A DNA stretch of 64,000 nt from Ariolimax columbianus (GCA_036924085.1 JAVGWX010000004.1:40763293-40827292); one strand, 5' to 3'; shown: positions 33,601 through 46,959, numbered from the stretch's first letter. The notes: generated from the letters alone by a model not told the origin. Numbers and translations are program-made.

Positions 33601-34241
33601 TCCTTGTTTTCACATCCTCGCATGTCCTGCCTTCCTTGTTGATGATACTTTCTAGGTATGTAAATACTTCTACCTCTTCCACTGGCGTTCCTCTCAGCCT
33701 GATTGGTTCTGTGTTTGCTGCATTGACCCTAATTATTTTTGTCTTTTCCTCATGGATATTTAAACCGACTTGTTTAGAGGTTTTATCCAGTCTATCCAAT
33801 TTCCTTTGAATTTGGCTTTGGCTGTGGGACAGAAGGCTATATCATTCGCAAAAATCCAGATCCTAAAGCTGTTTATTCAAGGTCAACTGGATTCAATTTC
33901 TTTAATTACTTGTTACTTTCATAATCTAGTCTACTGACATTATTCACAGGAAAGGCGACAGTAGGCAACCCTGTCGTGTCCCTGATTTAATTTTGAATGT
34001 TTCTGTGAGTTATTTTTCGTGTATAACTCTACATTGCCTACATACTTGCATACGTCTGTCTAATTATATTTGTGAGCTTCTGTGCAATTCCATAATGCCT
34101 CAGTAGTTTCATGAGTATATCTCTGTCAAAAGCCTTTTCATAATCAACGAAATTAATTGTTGCACAATCTCGAATCCCATTCCAATGACTGCTGCATAAC
34201 TATCCGCAATGTGGCTATCTGGTAAATGCAAGATATTCCTG

Positions 34242-34269
34242 TCTTCTTCTTTCTTCTTCTTCATCGTAC
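34242..34269 (-). mobile_element. 28-bp insertion resembling the extreme 3' end of LINE-N, with TSD
   Basis: Within LINE-2, a minus-strand gtacgatgaagaagaagaa plus more GAA interrupts the expected coding sequence. It is flanked by gcaagatattcctg (34228-34241) and gcaggatcttcctg (34270-34283), which match at 12 of 14 positions. Copies A and B of LINE-N end gtacgcagaagaagaagaag. This looks like a target-primed insertion truncated to little more than its tail. Confidence 0.75.
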
Positions 34270-35499
34270 GCAGGATCTTCCTGTCTGAAGCTCGCCTGCT
34301 CATCCCTTATCTTGTTATCCACTGCCTTTTTCAAACTTTCTAGTATTACTCTATTTAATACTATTCCAGGCCACCTATAATTACATTATTCCTTAATGGT
34401 TTTTTTATTCCCGTAAATCTCTTTTCTTATGTAATATCAGAAGGTAGCCCTCTCTCCAATCTTTTGGTAAGCTTTCCTGCTACCAGATGGCGCCTATCAC
34501 GTTGTGGAGCATGTTAGGAGATGTTTCAACATCTGTTTTTATGGCTTCCGGTAGTATCTCATCAGGTCCTGCTGCTTTTCCGTTCCCTAGAAACCAGATT
34601 GCCCTTCTAACCTCTTCTTTACTTGGATTATCACAATTTATCGTCAGGTCCTCTGCTGGTGGGATATCTGGAAGGTTGTCTGGTGCTGGTCTGTTCAGAA
34701 GCTTCTCAAAGTATTCCCATCCCTTCTTCTATTCTTTAAGGTTAGTTATCTTTTATCCAAGTATATATTTTATTGGTGTACCTTGTTGTTGATACTTTCC
34801 TAATAGTTTCTTGGTAGCCTCCTATAGACCTTTCATATTTCCCTTTCCTGCAGCCTCTTCCGCTTCCTCAGTCAGACCATCAACGTAACGTTTTTTGTCC
34901 GCCTTGATCTTTTTAACCTCATTTTTGCTCACTACATACTCTTTCTGTGCTGTGCTTTTTGCGGCTCTCACTTTACTATTTCGTAAGGCCATTTTCTTAT
35001 TTCGCCCATTCTCGACCTTAGTGATTGTTTCTGCTGTTATCCATTCTTTATGCTGCCGTTTCTTCATTACTAGCACTTCCTCGCATTAAGTATTCCATGT
35101 ACTTTGTACTTGTTCCCATTTATCCTCAATGCTGGCCCCACCATCTAGCTGCTCCAGTGCTTGATATTGCTTTCTGAGTGTTATGCAGATCTCGTTTTAC
35201 TTATCATCATCTTTCAGATATTGTACGCAGTACCGTGGTCTGCTGACTTGTATCGTGCTGTTCATCCCTAATTTCACTCATTCACGAATAACTATAACAA
35301 AAAGCCCTGGTTTGATTTGAACGCTCAACATATATACTCATATATACATATATATATATATATCATTGGTGGTTGGTGATCTCGGGAGCTGGACATGTAC
35401 CTTTGAAAATATTGTCGGTGATTGAGGGAGTGCAGGTAATGAAAATTCGTTTCAAGTGCTTTTGAGGCCGCCTTGTAAATCCATATAATATGTATAGTT

Positions 35500-36340
35500 A
35501 GTTCGTTTTCTTTCCACTTGTGCCGTTTAGCGTCGTGGGGAGCTTGAGTCGTCTATCCTGCACCAAGTGCGTTGCGTCGGTCAATGTGAGCCCTTGTCGT
35601 TGCACAATCACTCTAAGGTCATCTATCCACCTACCTCGCGACCGCCTCCTTGCCCTGTAGCAAAATCTACCAGCATTGTAAGCCATCAGTGGAAGATGAT
35701 AAGGGTGCAATCTCATGAGATGACCAAACCAAATTATTTTCTGCCAGGAAATGTATTTGGCACAATACTTCGACCATACTTCGAATGTCGTCATTCCGCA
35801 TTCTGTCTCTTCTGGTAACACCGATGGCTTTCCTCAAATACTTCATTTCACCAGTCGAAATTTTGCTTTCGCACGCCCTTGACAGAGGCTATGTACACTG
35901 GTAGCACAAAATCGGCAGAAATATACTGTTTATCAGCTGTTGCTCTGTTGCCAAACTAATGCTCGGGTGTCTAAGCAATGGAGACAGCTGATAAGTCACC
36001 ACAGATAATTTCTGGCGCCTTGTCTCGATTTCCCTGTTGATCCGACGGTCTGCCGAAAAAAATACTGCCCAAATACTTCAACTCATTGACCTATTGAAGA
36101 GCAATATCATTTAGACTTATTTTCAGTGGCCCAGGAGTTCTATTGATCAGCATAGTTTCTATTTGGATCTCGCTAATTCGCATTTTGTATTTAGCACAGG
36201 TAGTCGCAAGCGCGTTCATGTTGTTTTGCAGTTTGTTTTCATCGTCGTACAATATGTTTATTATAGTTTTAGTACACAGTAAATATAAGCTATTTAGTAA
36301 GACAAAGTAAGCTGTGAACAATACTTTTTGCACCTGAAAT
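35500..36340 (-). mobile_element. LINE family 5 remnant, RT thumb and C-terminus
   Basis: Minus strand from about 36270: DDENKLQNNMNALATTCAKY, ISEIQIETMLINRTPG, then ALQ-stop-VNELKYLGSIFF (the YLGS motif). After a break comes IIWFGHLMRLHPYHLPLMAY and RRRSRGRWIDDLRVIVQRQG (35710-35600), ending ATHLVQDR. The order matches LINE C-terminal regions (..KFLGHV.R....RGR...W.D....). The palm is missing. It lies directly upstream of LINE-2 in the same orientation, but the two differ in sequence. Confidence 0.8.
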
Positions 36341-37193
36341 TTGACATTTTAAATATCGGATTTACACAACAAAATTATTTAATATGTCATTAATGAAAAA
36401 GATAAATGGACTAAGATATTACTACACAAATTTTAAAAAAAAGTAATAATTACATTTTAAGAAACATTTCTTTACTCTAGGTAACAACTTACTCTGTTCC
36501 TTCTTCACAATTTCACCATTGATCAAGTCATAGAAATTGATCCTGCATCAACCAGTCAAAAGCAAACGTTTTTCTATCGCCATTAAAGCCAAGCCGGTTA
36601 ATCTGGATTTTACTGAGACGCTTTTAGTTTTCTATAATTTTTTAACTGAAAATAATTTAACATTTATTGTTGTGCTAGACAACGTGTGTATTAATGCACA
36701 AATCTTCTGAACTTCAAATCGGTAGTTGAATATTGAAATATATTTTGAGGAGTTGACAATTCACATGCGTCAATAGTTTATTAATAGCTTAACCAAGTTC
36801 ACATGGCTGAAATACTTGTCGTTCATTGGCGAAAAGCAAATAAGATCTTGCTTCCAATGACTTTATAAACATGCCATAATGCACTTCACCCAGTCGCACC
36901 GTATTCACTATTGCCAGTTATGTGCAAGTTAAGAAAGCAAATTAATTGTGGGCATTTCCTGCCAACATATTTCCTGATGTAATAACGTTTCAAGTCGAGG
37001 TTGAGGCGTATTGTAAGTCATAATTACGTAATATGCTGACGCTATATGACAGTAGGAATGATATTAACACAACTAAATCGGCCTTAAGTATATTATTTTA
37101 CAATTTCAAATATTTTAACGAGACTAAGAAGGGAATAACAGGTATTTAGTCGTTTGCTGGCGTGAGACAAACATTGATTGATATGGACCGATT

Positions 37194-37195
<2 letters not shown>
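36341..37195. other. Unrecognised AT-rich sequence
   Basis: No recognisable element. Confidence 0.45.

Positions 37196-37258
<63 letters not shown>
37196..37258. repeat. (TA)n microsatellite
   Basis: About 29 uninterrupted TA units, bordered by an acacacaca stretch on the left and C-rich sequence on the right. Confidence 0.98.
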
Positions 37259-37260
<2 letters not shown>

Positions 37261-37689
37261 AACCCCCCTTCCCCCTGCCCCCGAAAGTAAGTACGTATAT
37301 ACATCATCACAGGTAACACATCCAAACCATGCTCAGTTATGATAACATGTACATGTATCACACTCACAATAATATAAACCCTCTGTTAAAACTGTGGGCA
37401 CATTTATTCCCTTGCCATATCGGAAGTCGTCTGAGTTGATGTTTTCGCACAACGTTGTGCTTTTAGTGTGTACAACAATATAACAGTCATGGTCAGCTTC
37501 CTAGTGTCTCCTGTCCCTGTCTTCGTCATCTATTATACCAGCTATGTTATCTGATGTGCCCTGGTGTTATAACTTCATTTTCTCGTAACAAACAACGTTA
37601 CAATAACGAGAGCATCTCTGTTTGGGATTCTTTTCCTTGCCTTTCATGATATTATTATTTATGTATCCAAGCACCTCGTCATAAAGCGT

Positions 37690-37880
37690 TCTTCCTTTGT
37701 TAAGCGACTTGAATTGTCTTGTCCTTAGCCTTCAGCATGACGCCCTCGTCACATGTATCCGTAAGGTTTGGACGAATCATAAGATGATCTGGATCTTGTA
37801 CCGCACCGCAGTCACACGTATCGCCGTGCGAGAGACTCCATTTCTGTATGGTTCTCCTACATCGAAAGTCTATTTAGTGT
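37690..37880 (-). mobile_element. Possible LINE C-terminal zinc-knuckle fragment
   Basis: A minus-strand frame reads CDCGAVQDPDHLMIRPNL then TDTCDEG, which resembles the C-x-C-G...H.....CP knuckle at the C-terminus of some LINE proteins, with the last Cys replaced by Arg. No RT motif nearby supports it, so it remains tentative. Confidence 0.4.
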
Positions 37881-40764
37881 CTTCCCAAACGAGTAGTACA
37901 AGTGATGGCCTAGGAAGGGTTTCTGCTGACGCTCGATCCCCGTGTTCTGTACCATTTTGTGCCATAATAAAGGGCGACGACTTTCAGGACTTGACTGTAT
38001 GGACTTTGTTGATGGAAACTATGCCTGGATTTTAGTTCGGTGATCTGCTTCTGGTGTCTAAAATATTGGGTGTCTAGGGTCGTTTTCCTGTTTCTCTCGT
38101 TCATTTTCAGCAGCCAAGCTTCTTTTGACAGCAGGCGGAGCTATGCCAATTATATTCTAGCAGTTTGGATTCGTTTAAGAAATAGTGACAATATCGTGCT
38201 TGCCTCGTTTATTGCTATTTCAACGAGTTTTTGATGACTGAATTGTTCATATCGATCTGAATAAGCAAAACACGATGATATCAAAAAGATATGTCTCTGT
38301 GTATTGATGTGTTCAATTGTATTCAATTATTTAGCTGTTAAGAAGATAATTTGTAAAACGACATTTAAAACGATCAAATCAAAATAAAAACTGTTCTCAA
38401 TTTGTCAAAATCCTAAAAGCTCCAAGATCGAAGTAGTTACACCTTTTGACAGCACCACTAACGACGATCAGAAACGAGCCATTGACAACATGATTTCAAC
38501 GTATGGTTTATGGACATAATCACTGAGAACAATCCTGTCATGTGGAGACAAACACTCGTGATAACACGAACTATTTGCTATGCAGGTAGGATAATTTACC
38601 GCTGAGATTGACAATCGATCAATACATAACAACAACACATTTGAGAAATAGCAAATTGGCCTCACGATATATACATTACAACAAGCTTACATTGATCAGG
38701 ATGGCATTTGCTCCAGTACGCGGCTTCTGAACTTGGAATGCCAATATTGACACAAGTAATCAATCAGTTGGGTCATGTACATGTAATGCCATGTCATATT
38801 AACAATACGCGTTTAGAGCGGAGACTGCTCATTTAAGAATTATGTGCGTTTCTTTCTTGTAAGGGCATCTAGCCTCTTGCGCAGACGACCATGCATCGAC
38901 AAGACGTGTTGCTTATCAATTCTGTTTGAGATTTTGTTTTGAACACTCGTAAAATGGTGTTTGGCCACGTAAAAAGACTACCGTACCCACATCACACTCA
39001 AATAAGCCATGATAATTAGATACAACGGATTCAAGGTCAAAGGTCGACCACAAGAAATGTAAATTACATAAATATCTAAGGCAGTGAGTGCCACTGTGGA
39101 TGAAGTACATAGTTGTGTTCGTTCCATATATATGTGTATAGCCTGATGCTGAAAGGCAAAACAGGAACAGCGAAAAGAAGAAGAATATGGTGTTGAATAG
39201 TTCTCTATTGTTTCTCCTTCATCTCGACCTATCTGCCCACATATCTTTTATGTCATCGGGAACTGTAATCTTCTCTCATGTGCTATATAATTGATGTTCT
39301 GTACATCAGTTCATTGATGTAGCGCCTTAACATCGATCCATCGCTTTCTTTGTCTAATAGTGCTCTGTTTTGGTGTTGTAGACTACGCAACATGTAGATT
39401 TCTAGTACTTTATATCCGATTATTATGTTCACCACAAATGTCCAATCCATTTAATAATATCCGTTTGTATGTATACATCTAAGACAATCTCTCTCTAGAC
39501 CCAGAAATTGACAGCCAAATTGGCAAAGCTGCTGCTGCGTCTGCTCGTCACAATTGACATGTTTGAGAAAATAAAAAAGTACAATGGAAAAAAAAGCCCG
39601 TGGTTTGTTGTTGTCACAGATCCATCAGCACCTAGGCGCCCGTCCTTCGACTGAATGCCATATAATGGTATATGCACATAACTGTCAGTTGTTGTTCAGT
39701 GCTATACAACTTGTTCAATTTATCTGGCTTTGGAGGAGGAAGCATGTCCCTAACATCGATGAGAGCCGAGCAATAAAAGATATGCTGATCAACGGTTTTT
39801 AGTGGGTATGTACATTGCTGGTACTCTGGAGCTTGTTATGGTTAGATTGTGTGCAAATACTTGATAATCGAGACGGGTACCTAGAATAGGTAAAACATCA
39901 AATTTCCTTCTCAGAATCAAACAACCAAAGATATAGTTTACGTATGGACCAAGATTTTGTTCACTACATTATCCTCGAAATTATGCAAATTAGCCATGCA
40001 AGTTAGCTGTACAATATGGCCACCGAAACGGATACAATTAACTTTATTTTACATATCTGAGATCTTGTATTTGGAGAATCAGCACAGGCAGCAGCCGCTG
40101 ACAGAGAAGCGTGGCGTGAAAATGTGAGGATGTCTTCATGTGTGCTCCAGCGAACTCATCGGTTACGGGATGACCTGACCTGACTTGAGAAGGAGATGCC
40201 AAAAATTTTGCCCCCACATTTTTGAAGACATGAACCAACATGACATATGTTGACAGAAATGTTTATTTTTAATTAGTTTGTTTTTGAATGTTTAATATGT
40301 GTAATTCATTATTTGTACGTTACAGTCATAAAACTTAAACTTTGAATACATTTGTATCCGTTCTCGTTCAGAGTTTGAATGAGTTTGTGAGAGACTATTG
40401 CTTTGGACATTTTCACACACACTGGTTGTATCCCCACATGATCCGCTTATGGATATTGACGGGTGGCAGAAGAACACTTGACCGACCACAGATTCAAAGA
40501 TGAGGGAAAATATTACTCGAAAGCACTGAATATGAGAGTGATATTTTGGGAAGACAGTTGTAGACCTATCCAAATGGAGATGTACTCTGAACAGCCATCT
40601 TTTGCTCAGTGAAAAAAAGCAGATCTAGCTACCGAAGAAGCGAAACAATAACGCCGCAAGTAGAAAGCAAACTTAAAACTCAGAATAAATTTACCACTCA
40701 AGATCGCGTCATTCAATAGTCAGTCATGAGTGAGTTGGGCTACTACTAAATATACATACCGTAC
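37881..40764. other. Mostly unrecognised sequence
   Basis: Nothing firm in about 2.9 kb. A weak hint of a LINE C-terminus at about 40090-40160 (AAADREAWRENV) was not strong enough to call. Confidence 0.4.
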
Positions 40765-41225
40765 CTCCAAGTTCATCTCATTGAAACATTATGCCAATAT
40801 CAACAAGCCACTGTCCGAGTATCTGAGCAAACATCAGATTGGTTTGGAGTAGAAAAGGGAGGAAGACAGGGATGTATCCTCTCATCTTATCTTTACAACA
40901 TATATGCGAAATGTATAATGAGAAATGTTTGAGAAGACGAGAACATTGAAAGTTTCGACCCAGATACGGTTGGCGGGTACGAGATTCCAGAGTTACGATA
41001 CGCAGACGACAGAGTGATTCTATCAAGAAGTGCAGAAGGGCTAGAGCAGCTGTAAATGGACAAAGTAAAGATCAAAGCCTGTCTATAAACATGAATAAAA
41101 CAAAGATAATGACCACCGACAAAACATAATGTCAGCATACATTTCCAGTGGGCGGTGAGGAAATAGGTCAGGTCACGCATTTGGAATATCTTGAGCTATA
41201 GAATTGACAAAAATGGCGACTGCAT
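40765..41225 (+). mobile_element. LINE family 3 fragment, RT palm
   Basis: Frame reads SEQTSDWFGVEKGGRQGCIL then SSYLYNIYAKCIMRNV (40815-40928), stop, and DTVGGYEIPELRYADDRVIL (40960-41023), with the catalytic Asp pair kept. It is collinear with 15080-15330 of the copy at 14225-16055. It continues to a degraded YL-type block (about 41165-41225) and stops. The rest of the LINE is absent. Confidence 0.85.
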
Positions 41226-42109
41226 GCTTTCTGGTGATTTCAACATTGGTCGGGGCCATGGAAGGTCATCGCGTCGGGTCCTGGCTGCTTAGGCGGATTA
41301 GGTAACTTGACTTGACGATCTTGGTGTATCGAGAATCCGAAACCAACCATCTTGTGTTGCGAGTCATTTCCCTAACCGCCTAACTACCATCCTCACGCCA
41401 CCTTCACCCAACTCCCTAACTGTCTTCTTTTATATGTTTCAGGGGTTAGTTTTTCTTGAATATGAAAATATATATTTGCGCACTATCCATCAGTACTACA
41501 TTCTGATAAATCTTTACAGACTGACACCGGAAAGAAAAATAGAAGCAAATTGAACCACATCTGTGTGACAAGTATGTATACTCGTTGTTTGAAAAAAGCT
41601 CATTTACATTGTTCGTAGCATTAAGAAAACATGTCCTTTAACGGTATTTTAACTTAATATATGGTCTATTTAAAATGGTCTACTTAATTACTGAAGATCT
41701 TACCTTTCTTGAATTTTACGAGCCACACTGCACTAACTTATTTCCTGTAAATAATATGGCGTTACGAGGCTATCATCTCAAAATAAGTTGGCCTCAGAAC
41801 AGAAGAAATAACAAGACAATTATTGTTTACTGATGTGAACAAAACTAGATCAAGGTATTAACAATTATAACGTTCACACAGATTGCATACGAAAAAATGA
41901 TTGAATCCTGCATACACTCTAAGGTCATTTCTAAATAGATGTTTCCACAACTGGCACGGTTAAAGCGTTCTTTTCAATTTGCTCCTGATCATAATTCTAT
42001 GACTTAAATCCTGGCAGTTTATGTTAAAACTTAGTTATTTCACGAGTTTTCTTGTTCTCTTAACCTAAACTTGATTTTAATTGATGGTAAAACACACATA
42101 ATTAGTTAA
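41226..42109. other. Unrecognised sequence
   Basis: A short stretch at about 41255-41345 has weak tRNA-like spacing (ggattaggtaac; gtatcgagaatcc), not enough to call a SINE. Confidence 0.4.
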
Positions 42110-43010
42110 TTAGTTAGTTGCCCATCGCCAGCGACAATGGCGTCAGCGTCAGACATGTTTATTCAAAAGTGACCGAAAATGACTTTATAGTTCGATATAA
42201 GCGTGATATACTCTACCCCACATATGACTCACGAGAACTTTCGTGTACCTGGCATTTTCTACTCCTCAGTAATGGTTCTCTGCCCACGATGCGAGTATCT
42301 TATGTAGTGACAGTGCACCAGGCTAAGGGGTTCGGATCATGCAGCTCCCAGGCAGCGACATTAAAAAAGAAACGATTCAAAGATATTTTTAGACTGTCAA
42401 TGTATTGTCTCTTCTGCTCCCCGCACGCCCCTCTCGCCCTGGCGAGCGCTGCACTGGCTTAGCTCACAGTACACCACCTGTTTAGGGAGACGCTCGTCTG
42501 ACATGCTAACTACAAACGCAGTCCATCCAATCTTGGCTCTCTAAAGCAGCGTATGGTTGTCAGAGAATATCGCACTGTTTAGGACTACAGATTTGGGCAC
42601 TCTATCCTGAGCAGCCTGTTGAGACAGCTTACATGGAAATGATTGAGGTTTCCTGACATTCCTGCTATAGGCTGTCCATGACTTGCATGCGTACATATGG
42701 GTGATTAGTATAACATTACGGCACACATTGGTCTTGGTGGCAACACTGATTCCTTACCGGTCCCAAGCGTTTGCTCGTAGTTTTCTAAAAGCAGCACTCG
42801 CCTTGGAAACCTTGTTATGGCCCTCATAGTCGATATTATCTGTTATGGTAAGGGTACCACCAAGGTAAGTAAAGCTAATAACTGGTTGAACGGGATGGCC
42901 TTGAACAGCGATGTTTAGTTTGTGGTAGGCTCCCCAGACGCAAGTAAAAACATTACCTCTGTTTTCATGGTATTGACCACAAGAACAACGTTAGTGCACT
43001 GAGTTGAAAC
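42110..43010 (-). mobile_element. LINE-I remnant, thumb to 3' end
   Basis: Minus strand, 43010 to 42110: STLTITDNIDYEGH-like, then KASAAFRKLRANAW, then YACKSWTAYSRNVRK (42690-42640). After shifts come MSDERLPKQVVYCELSQ (42510-42455) and QYIDSLKISLNRFFFNVAAW (42410-42350). The end is tcgctggcgatgggcaacta then (actaatta)n at 42110-42140. The plus-strand 114-codon frame at 42118-42462 is a shadow of this. The terminal motif also ends some SINE-C copies. Confidence 0.8.
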
Positions 43011-43502
43011 TCATCCGTCGTTTGTTATTGAGTGTGATTTAAAACGACTTAGTCTTTTAAAGGCAATTTAATTTATAAGTCTGTCTGCATGTTCACATTT
43101 TTATAAGGTAAACTCTATCCCTGAAAGCACACCAATGAAAAATGCAAACAAAAAGTATTACGTTGTATGCCTATAATAAATTGTGATCAAATTTGTGTAA
43201 ACTGCTTAATATTGTCAGGCTTAAATAGATGATGGAAATACTGAGCACACAGAACACGCGATGAAAAGAATTATTATTGAAGTAGAGCCGTTATATAAAA
43301 TCAGCGGATTCACCTAGATCAGTGTTATCACAGCAGGATGACCATTATGCTAGTGCATTATGTTCACTGAAGGTCAAAGAAGTTAAAATATTCTTTAAAA
43401 TAAAGAGATTGAGATTTATATCTCGAAAACGTCTTACATAAAATTATAACACAGATGAGGTTCAGCGGATAATTACAAATAGCTGTAATTAGATTCATAC
43501 CT

Positions 43503-43796
43503 CAACTAGAAGTCGGTTAAACAAATCAACACAACTGGAAGATGGTTAAACGAATCACCGCAACTAGAAGATGGTTAAACGAATCACCGCAACTATAAAA
43601 TGGTTAAACGAATCACCGGAACTAGAAGATAGTTACACGAATGACCGCAACTAGAAGATGGTTAAACGAATCACCGCAACTAGAAGTAGGTTAAACGAAT
43701 CACTGCAAACTAGAGGATGGTTAAACTAATCACCGCAACTAGAAGACGGTTAAACGAATCACCGCAACTTGAGGATGGTTAAACGAATCACCGTAA
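43503..43796. repeat. 29-bp minisatellite, about 10 copies
   Basis: The unit aactagaagatggttaaacg plus aatcaccgc repeats with a period of 29 bp and scattered substitutions. No coding meaning seen. Confidence 0.95.
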
Positions 43797-44440
43797 ATCA
43801 CATGAGATTAATAATACTTTTTTGAGATCCTTCTGTTGACATTGTTTTTTTTGTCAGAGTCTACTTTCATATCTGTCTCCCTCTCCTCAACTGATCTATC
43901 TAGATATCAATAACTCCCAGCACCATTTTTGCTTCATGCTAAGCCTCGTGTTAAACACAGTTTCCGTCATAGTGTAAGGAATCATCTTTATAATACTTGT
44001 AAAATATCAATTGATTAATTATTATTAAGCAATTTTAAGCTCAATTTCATCTTTAAAAAAAAATCAGCTTTATTACTTAGACGAGCATACATATTTGGGG
44101 AAGACAGAGTAACATTAATTCCACACGTCCCCAATTGTGCTTTGATGGTACACAATCCATTGATGATGACGTTGTGATTCAATGAGCCAATCAAATCGTT
44201 GGTGCCCATGTGGGACAAACAAACAGGCAGACGTTTACGTAATTATATACTGATGCCTATCTAGAGGTTCTGCATTATCTATTTGTCAATTTACACGCTT
44301 TTTCCCGAGAAAGTGGCGTCTGTTCACTTTATATAGATGCTACATCTTCCTAAATAACATGTCGCAAGAGGCTACTAAAGACAGTAGTGATTGTAGCTCA
44401 CAATTTGATCTAGTTTAAATGGTGTTGATTATATCCCTGG
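43797..44440. other. Unrecognised sequence
   Basis: No recognisable element. Confidence 0.45.
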
Positions 44441-44444
44441 TATA

Positions 44445-44472
44445 TGGCAATATATATATATATATATATATG

Positions 44473-44550
<78 letters not shown>

Positions 44551-44700
44551 CAAACATTCATCTATATATACACGTATGCGTGTGTGCGTGTGTATGTTAT
44601 GTACGTATTTATAAATGTATATGTGTGTATGTATGTATGTGTGTGCGTGTGTGCTTGCCTGCGTGCGTGCTTACATGCATGGCTGCGTGTGTGTACGTGT
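44445..44700. repeat. (TA)n plus TG/TATG-rich microsatellite
   Basis: A long TA tract (44449-44550, with small interruptions) passes into mixed TATG, TGTG and TGCG tracts to about 44700. The 169-codon frame across it is an artefact. Confidence 0.95.
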
Positions 44701-45079
44701 ATTATAAAGAGTAGCCAAAATAACGCCATACCGGCTGCAGGTCTACATTGTTCTGGTGTTTTAGTTCATAATGGATGCCGCAAGACCACGTATTTGCCTA
44801 AAATTCACACTAATCGAGGATTTACACTAGTGTTCACGGAAACATGTCGTTATTTTCCATTTGGACTGGTTAAATCGTTCGTTTTTTATATTTACTTCCT
44901 TCCGATTATCCTGGCGTGGACTATATGAATTATCACTACTCTTAAACATGTGTCGTATTTTCACGGTCCAATGCACACTGCTAAACATTACTAGATTGGC
45001 AGCCTTCGACCTAACTACAGACAGTGTAATTTGTATGTGACTGGGAAATTCCGCCCAGGAGAGGTTCCCAGCACATCAC

Positions 45080-45415
45080 TCATACGCTGAGTGATGTCCA
45101 AAAGATCTTTTGTGGTTTTTCGAAAGGCACAAGACATAACGTTAGATGCCATCTCCCTTCAAGGGAATGCGGAATATCTGTTTACAGGAAAAGCTTCGCG
45201 GAGGGACCCTAAGGAAAAATCTGCATCCTGTCCTATTTCCAGTCATCTTGATAAAATCTTGCCACTGGCAAGGAAAGGTTGACAAAAGGCAGTTTCTTTC
45301 TAAATTTAATCCAAATCACTGAGAAAGTTACCCATTTCAGCGAACACAGCAAGCGAAAAGCTATCCACATGGCTGAACAAAGTGAGTGGCTTTCATCACA
45401 TATGATGGACGAATA
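45080..45415 (+). mobile_element. SINE-C copy, alternative head; microsatellite at its 3' end
   Basis: Collinear with 25190-25510 (cgaaaggcacaagaca, cgttagatgcc, aaatctgcatcctgtc, cttgccactggcaa, gttgacaaaaggc, taatccaaatc, acacagcaagcg, ggctgaacaaag). The SINE end (catcaca.atgatggac) runs straight into the TCTA array, suggesting the array grew at the 3' end of the SINE. Confidence 0.8.
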
Positions 45416-46127
<712 letters not shown>

Positions 46128-46435
46128 TTGGGGGTCGAAGTAGTCGAGAGGTTAAAGCACTCGTCTCTCACAGTGATTAACAGAAAGAGTGATCTATCGA
46201 ATCCCTGAAGTTTCATGCGACCCCTGGTCTCACCGGAGGTTAGGCCAGAATGCATGCATCCTGATTTACCTCCAGCCGTCTCGACCAATATTCTTTCCAC
46301 TGATCCATGGTATCTTGGGATGAGAGTGTGATTGATGACCAGCGCATATTCCTTCTCATTATAATCCTCATACAGCGCACATCTCCTTATTAAGATAAAA
46401 CCGTCTGATGTTGTGGCCATCATCGCTTAGCAATG
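46128..46435 (+). mobile_element. SINE-C copy with tRNA-like head and short tail
   Basis: A-box-like tagtcgagaggttaaag (about 46140) and B-box-like tatcgaatccc (about 46195) form a tRNA-type promoter. The central domain (gcatcctgatttacctccag, gtctcgacc, ttgatgaccagcgca, tataatcc) follows and the copy ends with an agcaatgggca tail. It begins within a few bases of the end of the compound microsatellite, in the same orientation as the SINE-C copy on its far side. Confidence 0.85.
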
Positions 46436-46484
46436 GGCATATCTTCAAAGTGTGTGCATATGTATGTATGTATGTATGTATGTA

Positions 46485-46815
46485 CGAGGTGTGTTCAAAT
46501 TAAACCGGACCTAACGCGCCAAGTGAACATACGTATGATGCGCATGGTGACGGCTGATGTTAACAGCTCATACCAACCGTCAAGTTTGCAAAATTTCATT
46601 TTTCTCCGTATTACAGTTTCTTCAGCAGACCGTTGAAAACATGGCGGGTATAATACTGATCCGTTCATAGTTGAGTCCAGAGGTGATTCTGTTTCTAACA
46701 TATGTACGATGTCAACTAGTTGACATCCATAGCAGAATGCAGACAGTGTATGGTGACAAAAGTGTGGTGGACGTAAGCCCCGGCGATGGTCCACCCATAT
46801 TGCTGCTTCAATACG
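46485..46815 (+). mobile_element. mariner M2, rearranged N-terminal piece
   Basis: Starts cgaggtgtgttcaaattaaa next to TA, then the same leader as M1 and M3 and MAGIILIRS with a stop, LVDIHSRMQTVYGDKSVV. At about 46767 it switches to the reverse complement of a later part of the transposase: gtaagccccggcgatggtcc matches the plus strand of the minus-strand element M3 at about 30358. So an internal segment is deleted and the next segment inverted. Confidence 0.8.
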
Positions 46816-46959
46816 TGTGTATGTATATATCCATTTTGGAAATAGCGACTGTGAAAAGGATTGGGCATCACTCAGAAATACCCTTTACTCCACAGCACTG
46901 AAGTGTTTTGGTCCATCTATGCGCAAACACAAAGACTAATTTGATGAGAAAATGGGATA

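Larger units (their letters stand above)
32100..35240 (-). mobile_element. LINE family 2, long remnant, split by LINE-N
   Basis: Minus strand from about 35230: a linker (QYQALEQLDGGASIEDKWEQ, then KKRQHKEWITAETITKVENG and KADKKRYVDGLTEEAEEAAG, 35170-34830), then INCDNPSKEEVRRAIWFLGN and GKAAGPDEILPEAIKTD (about 34640-34510), DEQASFRQE (about 34290), INFVDYEKAFDRDILMKLLR (motif A, about 34160-34100) and, in part, FANDIAF (motif C, about 33845). After the LINE-N insertion come an RTIWSGNM stretch, RKWRWMGHTL-like sequence and GRRGVGRPRNTWRHELKKTV (about 32300-32240), ending near WRGLVEGLAPMGDRR. Motif C reads FAND for FADD, and many stops are present. The 5' endonuclease is not found. It abuts mariner M4. 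Confidence 0.88.

Noticed and set aside
40090..40160. LINE C-terminus (AAADREAWRENV)
   Set aside because: A single short motif without neighbouring RT blocks.
41255..41345. tRNA-like SINE head
   Set aside because: Box-like words exist but no matching second copy and no SINE body.
42118..42462. A 114-codon plus-strand frame
   Set aside because: Shadow of the minus-strand LINE-I C-terminus.
46135..46210. tRNA gene
   Set aside because: A and B boxes are present, but the cloverleaf arms do not pair and the sequence continues into the SINE-C body. The same holds for heads near 53550, 10335 and 61825.
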